Below, piece after piece: positions 19,872 to 28,270 of a stretch of DNA of 64,000 bases (the first letter of the stretch is position 1; each line of letters starts with the position of its first letter). This stretch comes from Pseudomonas sp. FP453. GTDB taxonomy: Bacteria > Pseudomonadota > Gammaproteobacteria > Pseudomonadales > Pseudomonadaceae. Below the pieces are notes generated by a model. It did not search any database and was not told the origin of the DNA. It worked only from the letters and a program-made list of their open reading frames with translations. The stretch lies in assembly GCF_030687495.1 (NCBI RefSeq), contig NZ_CP117435.1, positions 434,001 through 498,000 of the forward strand, read 5' to 3'. Both the position numbers and the translations under genes were made by a program.

Positions 19872-20646
19872 CGGGCAACTGAAGAGGTCAGCGTTGCCGA
19901 GTGGCGCACACGGGCACCGAAGTCGCTGACGCTGGTGAATTCGACTTTGGGCGTACCGCCCGGGCGATGGCGCAGCAACGGCAGGGCATACATTCTTACC
20001 CCGCCGGCGGGCATCAGCAGGCCGTCGTTGGCGTCTTTGTTGGGCGCTTTGCTGAACCGTTTGCCTTCGCTCAGCAGGTCAACCGAGGTCAGGGAGATAT
20101 GGTAGGGCGTAGGGTTGGTCGCTTGCAGGGCGTAGCCCTGGCCGTGGGCAACCAGTTGCCATTGCAGTTTTGCCGCCGCGCTGCCCACCGGGTAGGGCAA
20201 GGCCTGGGGCCGCAGAAACACACGCAAGCGGGTGCGGAAGGCCAGTTCGATCTGATTGTTCTGTTCGGCCCCGGCGGTCAGCGGCGGAACTTCCAACACG
20301 TTGAGCCAGGTACAGGCTTTCGCGATCAGTGGGTGTGTCTTCCCCCGAATGGCGCAGGCGCAACGCCTGTTGCTGATGGGGCTCAAATGCGGAAGATCGG
20401 TGGCGACAGGCTGAACGGTGTGCGCGCCGTTGCCGGTGTCGAGCGAATGTCGCCGGTATCCAGCCAGGTCTGCACCAGCGCCGGGCGGTGACCTTTGTTC
20501 TCCAGCCGTACGACAACCTCCTGCTGGTCGGCAGGATAGATCACACGGGTGCCGTAGATAATGACCCCCGCCTGAGCGGGAAATGCGTGCAGCAGTAACC
20601 ATCCGACGCCACAGGTGGCAAGCGCGAGGCAGGCCAGCTTTTTCAT
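19868..20646 (-). pseudogene. Periplasmic fimbrial chaperone, two apparent +1 frameshifts
   Basis: PapD-like chaperone whose reading frame needs two single-base corrections. The N-terminal frame gives a signal peptide and ends ...SPPIFRI then stop. Dropping one A from AAA at 20385-20387 continues IEPHQQQALRLRHSGED...ESLY. Dropping one G at 20309-20310 then gives WLNVLEVPPLTAG and the rest to the stop at 19868. The restored 258-aa product has AFRTRLRVFLRP, the subunit-binding strand. Both changes are extra bases in short runs. Either the first chaperone is dead and the second suffices, or the assembly is wrong here. Confidence 0.78.
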
Positions 20647-20714
20647 GCGCAAAGCTCTCTTCTAATCCGGCGGATGGGCCTGCCGGACAGCAGCAGGCCC
20701 ACGTACTCTCTTGG

Positions 20715-21296
20715 TTAGTCGGCGTACACGATCATGAAGCCGACGCGGGTTTTGACCGTGCCCTCCGTCGCAGCGCCGCTGGCGTACAGTTGCGCGGCCA
20801 GTGGGATCACAGCCTGGTTGTCGGCGATCACCACGCCTTCGGATTTTTCGGTGTAAACGTTAATCGGCGAGCCGTCACGGTTCGTCACTTCAACCTGTAC
20901 GTTCTTGGCGTTTGTGGTGTCGGACGGATCATCGTGGCCGTCGATATTCAAGCGCCCGGTCGCCACATCGATGGCCGGGCTGGTGGGGTCGAATGCAACC
21001 ATGGCGGTACGGCCGTTGGTGCAACTGCCTTCGCCGGGTGCGCCAATGCGGATGGTGAAACCGGTCAGGTTGGCGCGATCACCCGGTTTCGCCAGGCGTG
21101 CGGCGGATACACCACCCAGGTTCACGTCCTTGACCACTGCACCGGTGCCGGGCGCTGCGCCTTCGATGGTGCAGGTCGTATCGTTCACCAGCCCGGTGAA
21201 ATTGATCGTTCCATCATTTGCAGCATGGGCCGCTTGCGAGACGGTAGCGGCCACGGCAAGTGTCGCAACAAGGGTGGAGAGAACATTGAATTTCAT
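20715..21296 (-). CDS. Major fimbrial subunit (type 1 pilin)
   Basis: 193-aa FimA-like pilin. The signal peptide is residues 1-26 (cleavage after AAHA). The mature part begins ANDGTINFTG, the usual strand A motif. Cys42 and Cys92 are placed to form the family disulphide. The C-terminus VGFMIVYAD holds the chaperone-recognised strand. As first gene of the minus-strand operon, next to the regulatory region, it is the likely shaft subunit. ATG at 21296. Confidence 0.88.
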   Translation of the reverse strand: MKFNVLSTLVATLAVAATVSQAAHAANDGTINFTGLVNDTTCTIEGAAPGTGAVVKDVNLGGVSAARLAKPGDRANLTGFTIRIGAPGEGSCTNGRTAMVAFDPTSPAIDVATGRLNIDGHDDPSDTTNAKNVQVEVTNRDGSPINVYTEKSEGVVIADNQAVIPLAAQLYASGAATEGTVKTRVGFMIVYAD

Positions 21297-21662
21297 AGTG
21301 TTTCCAATCTTGAGTTAACTGAGTAACCCACCACAGATTGAAGCGTTACATCGGTGTTGTTCTGGATCTTTATAGCGTGGTGGGGGCTCCTAATTTGTCT
21401 GGAAAAGTTGACGCGGCCTATAGAAGTGTCACGAGATTGCTCTCGTGATTGTTCGAAAATCAACGGTTTGTAGTTAAAGAATTTATGCCGGAATAAGTCC
21501 GTAAGAAGTAGGTGTAAGTCTTGTCTGTAGTACTGGGATGTAAGAGTGATTCTTGTTGTTTTGCAGGTTGATTACCGTATGGGGCTGCGCTATACCGTGT
21601 TCCTGTAAAGAAAAAACTTGTACCAAGTTGTACCTATTTTTACGAGTTTCCCGGTGGTTGAT
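21297..21662. promoter_or_regulatory. Divergent regulatory region of the fimbrial operon and its regulator
   Basis: 366-bp gene-free, relatively AT-rich stretch between the pilin gene (leftward) and the response regulator gene (rightward). It contains a perfect 7-bp inverted repeat CACGAGA-TTGC-TCTCGTG at 21430-21447 and a 10-bp-period direct repeat of TTGTACC at 21618 and 21628. No large flanking inverted repeats of a phase-switch kind were seen. Exact promoters were not assigned. Confidence 0.5.
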
Positions 21663-22337
21663 ATGCATACCATCATGTTGTTGGATGATCATGAGATGGT
21701 TCGGCAAGGGATCGAGTTGGGCCTGGGCAACGAGCCCGATCTGGATGTGATCGGCTCCTTCAGGACGTCCAGGGAATTGCTTGAAGCGCTTGCCCGGCGG
21801 GTTGCGGATGTGGTGGTGATGGACTTTACACTGGGGCCTTCGGACACCGATGGTCTGAGCCTGATCCAGACCTTGAGTCGGCGGTTCAAGCGCTGCAGGC
21901 TGCTGGTTGTATCGTCGCACTACACGCTCGCGACCGTATCGCTGGCGTTGAAGGCTGGAAGTCTGGGTGTGCTGGGCAAGACCCAGAAACTCACCGAATT
22001 GATAGTGGCAATTCGAACGGTTGCCCAAGGTCGGATTTACCTGGAACGTTGCATGTTATTGGCGCTTCAGGAATCGACCTCATTTTTTGACCGGGTGGAT
22101 GTTAATTCGCCCGTGGTACGTCCGGCGTCTTTGCGCTTGAATACCCGCCTCACGCCAAAAGAGCAGGAAGTATTGCGTTGTTTTCTCGAGGGCATGTCCG
22201 TAAGTTCAATTGCGGTAAAGTTCTCGCGCAGTGTGAGTACCATCAGCACGCAAAAACAGTCAGCCTATCGAAAACTGGGGATCAAGACTGACAGCGAACT
22301 GTTCATGTTCACTAAACAGTTTGGCCGGCCGGGGTGA
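21663..22337 (+). CDS. LuxR/FimZ-type response regulator
   Basis: 224-aa two-domain regulator. The receiver domain has the acidic pair Asp8/Asp9 (LLDDHEMVRQG), the phosphoacceptor Asp54 (VVVMDFTLG) and Lys106 (VLGKTQKL). A C-terminal LuxR-type helix-turn-helix (LTPKEQEVLRCFLEGMSVSSIA, then RKLGIKTDSEL) begins near residue 160. No sensor kinase gene is adjacent. Divergent position relative to the pilin gene suggests it controls the fimbrial operon, as FimZ or BvgA-like regulators do. ATG at 21663 gives a normal receiver start. Confidence 0.85.
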   Translation: MHTIMLLDDHEMVRQGIELGLGNEPDLDVIGSFRTSRELLEALARRVADVVVMDFTLGPSDTDGLSLIQTLSRRFKRCRLLVVSSHYTLATVSLALKAGSLGVLGKTQKLTELIVAIRTVAQGRIYLERCMLLALQESTSFFDRVDVNSPVVRPASLRLNTRLTPKEQEVLRCFLEGMSVSSIAVKFSRSVSTISTQKQSAYRKLGIKTDSELFMFTKQFGRPG

Positions 22338-22370
22338 TGGCCTGTTTGAAAACACTATTGGGGCACACCG

Positions 22371-22991
22371 TTAAATCGGGTTGTCCAGATAACGCAGTGC
22401 CAGCTGCTCGGTCGCTTGCCGTGCCGGCGACAACAGGTGCGGCGCCACCAGCATCATGATCTGGTAGACCACCACCTGCACCTCGCCCTCGCGGTCGAGA
22501 ATCCGTTGGTAGTCCAGGGAAAACAGCAGGGTCATGGTGATCTGCTCCACCAGTTGCCCCAGCGCCTGGGTGCCGCTGACCAGTTGCCCGGCCGCTTTCA
22601 GGCGGGCGAGCAATGACGCCAGGGTGCGCTTGAGCGCAGTGAGCAGGTTGCGAATGCCCTTGGCCAGTTTCGGCAGGCGCCCCGCCAGGTTCGACAAATC
22701 CTGGAACAGAAAGCGGTAGTGGGCCATGCGTTCGACGATCAGGTGCAGGAACAGCCAGTAATCCTGAGGCTCCAGTTGTGCCTCCGCCGGCGGGTCGAGC
22801 AGCGGTGCCAGTTCATTTTGGAAGCGCTCGAACAGCCCGAGCACCAGCGGCTCCTTGCCATGGAAGTGGTAGTAGAGGTTGCCGGGGCTGATCCCCATCT
22901 CATTGGCGACCTCCATGGTCGACACATTTGGCTCGCCCTTCTGGTTGAACAACTGCAGGGCACATTCAAGGATACGGTCGCGGGTCTTCAT
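22371..22991 (-). CDS. phaD: TetR-family transcriptional regulator PhaD
   Basis: 206-aa TetR-type DNA-binding protein with the N-terminal helix-turn-helix (RDRILECALQLFNQKGEPNVSTMEVANEMGISPGNLYYHF). In P. putida, PhaD activates both phaC1 and phaI promoters in response to a fatty-acid-CoA-type effector. It is the last gene of phaC1ZC2D and starts 28 nt after the phaC2 stop. The neighbouring response regulator gene ends 33 bp away in the opposite direction. Confidence 0.92.
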   Translation of the reverse strand: MKTRDRILECALQLFNQKGEPNVSTMEVANEMGISPGNLYYHFHGKEPLVLGLFERFQNELAPLLDPPAEAQLEPQDYWLFLHLIVERMAHYRFLFQDLSNLAGRLPKLAKGIRNLLTALKRTLASLLARLKAAGQLVSGTQALGQLVEQITMTLLFSLDYQRILDREGEVQVVVYQIMMLVAPHLLSPARQATEQLALRYLDNPI

Positions 22992-23018
22992 CCAGTCTTC
23001 TTAATCTGATCGCTGAGC

Positions 23019-24701
23019 TCAGCGCACCCGCACGTAAGTGCCTGGCGCCGCTTCCATCGGTGGGTAATTCTGGTTGCCCAGGGCGGTGAGGGTTTCGCGC
23101 TGTACGCCCGAGCGTTGCTGGATCCACTCCAGCCACTGCGGCCACCAACTGCCTTCGACGTGGTTGGCGTCGTAGTACCAGGCGCGCGGGTCGCTGCTCA
23201 GCTTGGGGTTTTCGACGTAGTTGGCCTTGGGGTTGCCCGGCGGGTTGAGGATGCTCTGGATATGCCCGCTGTTGGACAGCACGAAGCGCTTGTCGCCGCC
23301 CAGCAGTTGGGTGGAGCGATAGACCGCGTCCCAGGGCGTGATGTGGTCGTTGATCCCGGCGACGCTGAAGCTGTCCACCGTGACCTTCTGCAAGTCGATG
23401 GGCGTGCCGCACACCTCCAGGCCACCGGGATGGCTCAGCGGGTTGTGCTTGAAGAAGTCCAGCAGGTCGCCGTGCAGCGCGGCGGGCAGGCGCGTGTTGT
23501 CGTTGTTCCAGTACAGGATGTCGAAGGCCGGTGGCTCCTTGCCCAGCAGGTAGTTGTTGATCCAGTAGTTCCAGATCAGGTCGTTGGGGCGCATCCAGGC
23601 GAACACCTTGGCCATGTCGCGGCCATCCAGCACGCCTTGCTGATAGGAGCGGCGCTTGGCGGCCTCCAGGGTTTGCTCGTCGACGAACAGCGTGGCGGGG
23701 CTGTCGATCTGGCTGTCCAGCAGGCTCACCAGGTAGCTGGCACTGGAGATGCGCCGCAGCTGGCGCTTGGCTTGCAGGTGGCCTTGCAGGGCGGCGATGG
23801 TCAGGCCGCCGGCGCAGGCGCCCATCAGGTTGACCTCACGCGCGCCGGTGATCGCCCGGCACACGTTGAGCGCCTCTTCCAGCGCCGCGACGTAGGTGGA
23901 CAGGCCCCACTCGCGGTGGCGCACATCCGGGTTGCGCCAGCTGACCATGAACGTCTGCAAACCGTTTTTCAGGGCGTACTGCACAAAGCTGTTGGCCGGG
24001 CTCAGGTCGAAGATGTAGTACTTGTTGATTTGCGGCGGTACCACCAGCAGTGGCTTGGCGTACTGTTTTTCGCTCATGGGCTTGTACTGGATCAGCTCCA
24101 GCAGCTCATTGCGAAACACCACCGAACCGGGCGTCGTCGCCACCGTCTTGCCGACTTCAAAGGCATGCTTGCTCACCTGGCGTGGCAGGCCGTTGTTGTG
24201 CAGCAGGTCTTCGACCAGGTTGGTCACGCCGCGCACCACGCTGTTGCCGCCGGAGTTGAGCAACTCCTTGATGGCCAGCGGGTTGAGCAGGGTGTTGGAT
24301 GGGGAGACGGCATCGTTGAGCAGGGAAAAGGCGAAGTGCGCACGGGCGCGGTCATCGGCGCTGAGGGTGCTGTCGTCGATCCAGTGGCGGGTTTGTTTCT
24401 GCCAGCTCAGGTAGGCCTGCAAGCTGCGCCGGTACAGGGGGTTGAGCTTCCAGGTGGGGTCGATGAAGCGGCTGTCGTTGGGGTTGGGCTCGTGCACGGT
24501 TTCGCCCAGCAGGACGCGGCCCAGCTGACCACTCAATGCCCAGGCATGGCGGGCCGTGTGCACCGGGTTGCGCAAGCCGTGGGCGGCCACGCTGCGCAGG
24601 GTCGAGAGCAAGTCCCGACCGCGCAGGCCGGTGATCGCATTTTGCGCATTGATAAACGCGGCCGGGGTGGGCGCCGGGTTCGTCACGGGTCTTTCTCGCA
24701 T
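23019..24701 (-). CDS. phaC2: Class II medium-chain PHA synthase 2
   Basis: Polymerises 3-hydroxyacyl-CoA into medium-chain polyhydroxyalkanoate at the granule surface. The 560-aa protein has the synthase box GACAGG with nucleophilic Cys near residue 296, the Asp of GINDHITPWDAVY and the His of SNSGHIQSILNPPG, completing the Cys-Asp-His triad. ATG at 24701 (MRERPVTNP) matches the family start. It is paralogous to phaC1 across its length. Confidence 0.95.
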   Translation of the reverse strand: MRERPVTNPAPTPAAFINAQNAITGLRGRDLLSTLRSVAAHGLRNPVHTARHAWALSGQLGRVLLGETVHEPNPNDSRFIDPTWKLNPLYRRSLQAYLSWQKQTRHWIDDSTLSADDRARAHFAFSLLNDAVSPSNTLLNPLAIKELLNSGGNSVVRGVTNLVEDLLHNNGLPRQVSKHAFEVGKTVATTPGSVVFRNELLELIQYKPMSEKQYAKPLLVVPPQINKYYIFDLSPANSFVQYALKNGLQTFMVSWRNPDVRHREWGLSTYVAALEEALNVCRAITGAREVNLMGACAGGLTIAALQGHLQAKRQLRRISSASYLVSLLDSQIDSPATLFVDEQTLEAAKRRSYQQGVLDGRDMAKVFAWMRPNDLIWNYWINNYLLGKEPPAFDILYWNNDNTRLPAALHGDLLDFFKHNPLSHPGGLEVCGTPIDLQKVTVDSFSVAGINDHITPWDAVYRSTQLLGGDKRFVLSNSGHIQSILNPPGNPKANYVENPKLSSDPRAWYYDANHVEGSWWPQWLEWIQQRSGVQRETLTALGNQNYPPMEAAPGTYVRVR

Positions 24702-24789
24702 GAGCCAACACTCCTTCGTCAAGCCATCAACAGGCACGCCAATTCAGAACCATAGTCGGTTCCTGGCAAGTTGCGCGGCGGTGTGGTCC

Positions 24790-25635
24790 TTACACCGCCG
24801 GGCGCGGATGAATCACCGCACGCATGCGCTCCTCTTCGAGAAATTTCATGATGATCGGCGCCACGGCTTCGGCCCGGGTGATCAGGAACAGGTGGCCGTC
24901 ATCAATGATGTGCAACTGTGCGTTGGGAATGCGCCAGGCGAGCATGCGCATGTTGATCAGTGGGATCAGCGGGTCGTCGTCCCCCGCCAGCACCAGGGTC
25001 GGCTGGCGGATCTTGTGCAGCCAATGGATGCTGGTCCAGCCCAGCCCGGCGAACAGTTGCCAGTAGTAACCGAGCTTGCCGGCCGAGCGCACTTTGCTCG
25101 CGTGTTCGGCGGCGAGCTTCGAGTCGCGACGGAACGAGCCGCCATAGATCATCGGCGCGATGCGCACCACATGGGACGGTTGGATATAGCGGCGCGGGCT
25201 GGCCATCAGCCACAGCACCTTCGGCTTGCCCGGCACCATCACCGCGCCGGCTGCCGTGGCCGCAAGAATCAGCTTCTTGCAGCGCTCGGGGTAATCGTAG
25301 GCGAATTGCTGCGCCAGCGCGCCGCCCCACGACACGCCCACCACGCTCACCTGGCCGTAGTCGAGGTAATCGAGCATGCGCGCCGTGAGCTTGGCCAGGC
25401 CGGGAAACCGGTAAGGCCGCTTGGGTGTCGACGAGCCGCCGACGCCGGGGACGTCGAAGGCGATCACCTCCAGGTCCGGGTCCAGCGCCTGGACGAACGG
25501 AAACACCAACTCAAGGTTGGCGCCGATGCCATTGAAGATCAGCAGCGGCGTCAAGTGAGGCTTGCCCGGGCGCACCGCCGTGCGGATGGTCTGGCCATCC
25601 AGGTCGATGGTGCGGAAGATGAACGGTTGCGGCAT
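24790..25635 (-). CDS. phaZ: Intracellular PHA depolymerase
   Basis: Alpha/beta hydrolase of 281 aa that degrades stored medium-chain PHA. The nucleophile is the Ser of GVSWGG near residue 100; the triad is completed by Asp in GDDDPLIP and His in IDDGHLFL. ATG at 25635 (MPQPFIF) is preferred over TTG 25641. The gene lies between phaC1 and phaC2, the conserved order, so synthesis and turnover are encoded together. Confidence 0.95.
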   Translation of the reverse strand: MPQPFIFRTIDLDGQTIRTAVRPGKPHLTPLLIFNGIGANLELVFPFVQALDPDLEVIAFDVPGVGGSSTPKRPYRFPGLAKLTARMLDYLDYGQVSVVGVSWGGALAQQFAYDYPERCKKLILAATAAGAVMVPGKPKVLWLMASPRRYIQPSHVVRIAPMIYGGSFRRDSKLAAEHASKVRSAGKLGYYWQLFAGLGWTSIHWLHKIRQPTLVLAGDDDPLIPLINMRMLAWRIPNAQLHIIDDGHLFLITRAEAVAPIIMKFLEEERMRAVIHPRPAV

Positions 25636-25684
25636 GCTCAAGCCCTGTGAAGTGGTGCTGTTTATCTGTAGGAACTCGGTCCAT

Positions 25685-25772
25685 GTGGGAGCTGGCTTGC
25701 CTGCGATGGCATTCTTCCAGCCAGCCCATCAGCTCACTGGCCCACCGCTATCGCAGGCAAGCCAGCTCCCAC
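25685..25772. repeat. REPIN between phaC1 and phaZ
   Basis: Plus unit from 25685 (GTGGGAGCTGGCTTGCC) and minus unit ending at 25772 (GCCAGCTCCCAC), about 36 nt apart. It fills the phaC1-phaZ intergenic space inside the operon. Confidence 0.9.
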
Positions 25773-25800
25773 ACTGACTGCATTTCAGCCATACATCTGG

Positions 25801-27480
25801 TTATCGTTCGTGTACGTAGGTGCCCGGTGCCGCTTCCGCTGCGGCGTAAGTTTTGTTACCCAAACTCGTCGGAGCCTTCTTCAATTTACCCGCCCGCTCC
25901 GCCTGCCACGCCTGCCAATGCAACCACCAGGAATCGGTGTGCTTGGTCGCATTTTCCTGCCAGTCCAGCGGTGTCGCCGTCAGGCTGTCGCTGGTCTGGT
26001 AACGCGCCTTGGGGTTGCCCGGCGGGTTGAGGATGCTCTGGATATGCCCGCTGCTGGACAGCACGAACTCGACCTTGCCGCCAAACAGCTGTGCCGACTT
26101 GTAGCAGGACTGCCACGGCGTGATGTGGTCGTTGGTGCCGGCCAGTGAGTAGATATCCGCGGTGACCTGCTTGAGGTCGATGGGCGTGCCGCACACTTCC
26201 AGGGCATTGGCGCGGACCAGTGGGTTGTTTTTGAACAGCTCGATCAGGTCGCCATGGAAGGCCGCTGGCAGGCGTGTGGTGTCGTTGTTCCAGAACAGGA
26301 TGTCGAACACCGGGGGCTCGTTGCCCAGCAGGTAGTTGTTGACCCAGTAGTTCCAGATCAGGTCGTTGGGGCGCATCCAGGCGAACACCTTGGCCATGTC
26401 GCGGCCTTCGAGCACGCCGGCCTGGTAGGAGTGGCGCTTGGCCGCTTCCAGGGTTTGCTCATCGACGAACAACGCCACCTGGGTGTCCAGGGTGGTGTCC
26501 AGCACGCTGACCAGCAGGGTCAGGGCGTTGACCTTTTTCTCCCCCAGCGCGGCGTAATGGCCGAGCAGGGCGGTGCAGGTGATGCCACCGGAGCAGGCGC
26601 CGAGCATGTTGATGTCTTTGCTGCCGGTGATCGCGGTGACCACATCCACCGCTTCCTTGAGCGCCTCGATATAAGTCGAAAGCCCCCACTCGCGCTGGGC
26701 CTTGGTCGGGTTGCGCCAGCTGACGATAAAGGTCTGCTGGCCGTTGCGCAGGCAGAAGCGCGCCAGGCTCTTATCCGGGCTCAGGTCGAAGACATAGAAT
26801 TTGTTGATCTGCGGCGGCACCACCAGCAGCGGGCGCTCGTGCACCTGTTCGGTGATTGGCTTGTACTGGATCAGCTCCAGCACGTCGTTGCGAAATACCA
26901 CCGCGCCTTCGCTGGTGCCCAGGGTCTTGCCCACTTCAAAGGCGCCCATGTTGACCTGGCTCGGCATGCCGCCGTTGTGCACCATGTCCTTGGCCAGGTG
27001 GGACAAACCGTCCAGCAGGCTTTTGCCGCCGGTTTCAAAGAAGCGTTTGACCGCTGCCGGGTTCGCCGCACTGTTGGTGGGCGCCATGGCTTCGGTCATC
27101 AGGTTGATCACGAAGTGGCCGCGGCTGATGTCCTGTTCCGACAGGTTGCTGTCGCCGATCCAGTCGTGCAGTTCCTTGCGCCACGCCAGGTAGGTTTGCA
27201 GATAGCGCTTGTAGAGCGGGTTCTGGCTCCAGGCGGGGTCGTGAAAGCGACGGTCATCGCTCTCGGGCACCAGCTCGGATTTGCCGAACATCACGTTCTT
27301 CAGTTCGACGCCAAAGTGGGCGACGTGCTTGACGCTGTGCAACGGTTGCTTGATGGCTTGGGTCAGCACCATCTTCGCCGAGGCGAGTAAATCCTTTTTC
27401 CGTAACGCGATGATCGGGTTGAGCCCCAGGGTGTTTTCCGAGGCCTGGCGTTTCAAGTCATCGTTGTTCTTGTTACTCAT
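25801..27480 (-). CDS. phaC1: Class II medium-chain PHA synthase 1
   Basis: Main medium-chain PHA synthase (559 aa). It shows the synthase box GACSGG with Cys near 296, Asp in GTNDHITPWQSCY and His in SSSGHIQSILNPPG. It leads the phaC1ZC2D operon. A sigma-54-like promoter lies upstream at 27597-27613. The presence of both synthases on either side of the depolymerase is the standard Pseudomonas class II arrangement. Confidence 0.95.
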   Translation of the reverse strand: MSNKNNDDLKRQASENTLGLNPIIALRKKDLLASAKMVLTQAIKQPLHSVKHVAHFGVELKNVMFGKSELVPESDDRRFHDPAWSQNPLYKRYLQTYLAWRKELHDWIGDSNLSEQDISRGHFVINLMTEAMAPTNSAANPAAVKRFFETGGKSLLDGLSHLAKDMVHNGGMPSQVNMGAFEVGKTLGTSEGAVVFRNDVLELIQYKPITEQVHERPLLVVPPQINKFYVFDLSPDKSLARFCLRNGQQTFIVSWRNPTKAQREWGLSTYIEALKEAVDVVTAITGSKDINMLGACSGGITCTALLGHYAALGEKKVNALTLLVSVLDTTLDTQVALFVDEQTLEAAKRHSYQAGVLEGRDMAKVFAWMRPNDLIWNYWVNNYLLGNEPPVFDILFWNNDTTRLPAAFHGDLIELFKNNPLVRANALEVCGTPIDLKQVTADIYSLAGTNDHITPWQSCYKSAQLFGGKVEFVLSSSGHIQSILNPPGNPKARYQTSDSLTATPLDWQENATKHTDSWWLHWQAWQAERAGKLKKAPTSLGNKTYAAAEAAPGTYVHER

Positions 27481-27596
27481 CTACGACGCTCCATTGTCCG
27501 AAAGACGAGTACCCGTTACCGCTGTGCACCCAATATCGATACACAACACAAGCCAGGTACTGCGACTCGGGTGACCGTTGATACCGCATCGTCAAA

Positions 27597-27617
27597 TGCA
27601 GGGAACTTGCCAGTTCC
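27597..27617 (-). promoter_or_regulatory. Sigma-54-like promoter with overlapping palindrome upstream of phaC1
   Basis: Read on the minus strand, CTGGCAAGTTCCCTGCA has GG-N10-GC spacing, the mark of a -24/-12 promoter. On the plus strand GGAACT-TGCC-AGTTCC (27602-27617) is a perfect 6-bp inverted repeat over the -24 half. It lies about 120 bp before the phaC1 start. A sigma-54 promoter has been described before phaC1 in P. aeruginosa; use here is inferred. Confidence 0.5.
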
Positions 27618-27673
27618 ATTGGTTACCCGAGTTTAATTTTTTTCGCAAGCGGGCCAATCATTGGCCACGCGAC

Positions 27674-27708
27674 AGGGCATTCAAGCAGATGAAATTAGAA
27701 AATGCCCT
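27674..27708. other. Inverted repeat between phaC1 and the DUF971 gene
   Basis: Arms AGGGCATT (27674-27681) and AATGCCCT (27701-27708) with a 19-nt loop, just after the DUF971 stop. No clear T-run follows on either strand, so a factor-independent terminator is only possible. Confidence 0.35.
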
Positions 27709-27729
27709 CTAAAGAGCAAGACCCTTGGG

Positions 27730-28107
27730 CTAGAGCATCAGCCGCACGACCGACTGGCTCGGGTCGCGGGTTTTTCCGGCGGCTTTGAGTTCAGCCAAAT
27801 AATCGGCCCACAGCGCGTCCTGGCGAACGGCCAGTTGGTAGAGGTAGTCCCAGGTGAACAGTCCGCTGTCATGGCCATCGTCGAAGGTCAATTTCAGTGC
27901 GTACTGGCCGGCCGGTTCGATCTTGGTCAGGCGCACGTTGAGCTTGCCGAATTGCAGGATCGGCTTGCCGTGGCCCTGGACCTCGGCGGAAGGCGAGTGG
28001 GTGCGCAGCAGCTCGGCGGGGAGTTGGTACACCTCGTCGGGACCGTAGGTGAGGCCGAGGGTGTTGGAGGTTTTGTGCAGGTTTACGGCAGTAGGGAATT
28101 TGGTCAT
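27730..28107 (-). CDS. DUF971 domain protein
   Basis: 125-aa soluble protein of the DUF971 (gamma-butyrobetaine hydroxylase-like N-terminal) family, of unknown exact role; related folds occur in iron-dependent and Fe-S-linked proteins. It has the conserved WDYLYQLAVRQDALWADYL segment and FDDGHDSGLF. It follows hslU on the same strand and precedes phaC1, the same place as PA5055 in P. aeruginosa. Confidence 0.82.
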   Translation of the reverse strand: MTKFPTAVNLHKTSNTLGLTYGPDEVYQLPAELLRTHSPSAEVQGHGKPILQFGKLNVRLTKIEPAGQYALKLTFDDGHDSGLFTWDYLYQLAVRQDALWADYLAELKAAGKTRDPSQSVVRLML

Positions 28108-28139
28108 GGCGATAATCCTGAAGAAACCGGCTCAACAAT

Positions 28140-28257
28140 GTGGGAGCTGGCTTGTGTGGGAGCTGGCTTGCCTGCGATGGCATCACCTCGGTATCACTGA
28201 TACACCGAGGTGCCTGCATCGCGGGCAAGCCCGGCTCCCACACAAGCCAGCTCCCAC
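28140..28257. repeat. REPIN with extra half-units on both sides
   Basis: A full plus unit from 28156 and a full minus unit ending at 28241. An extra 16-bp half copy sits outside each: GTGGGAGCTGGCTTGT at 28140-28155 and ACAAGCCAGCTCCCAC at 28242-28257. These two extra copies are exact reverse complements. It lies between the DUF971 gene and hslU. Confidence 0.9.
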
Positions 28258-28270
28258 ACTTAAGTAGGGC

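Noticed and set aside
21297..21662. Invertible fim-type promoter switch
   Set aside because: No pair of longer inverted repeats flanking a promoter-sized segment and no recombinase gene were found nearby.
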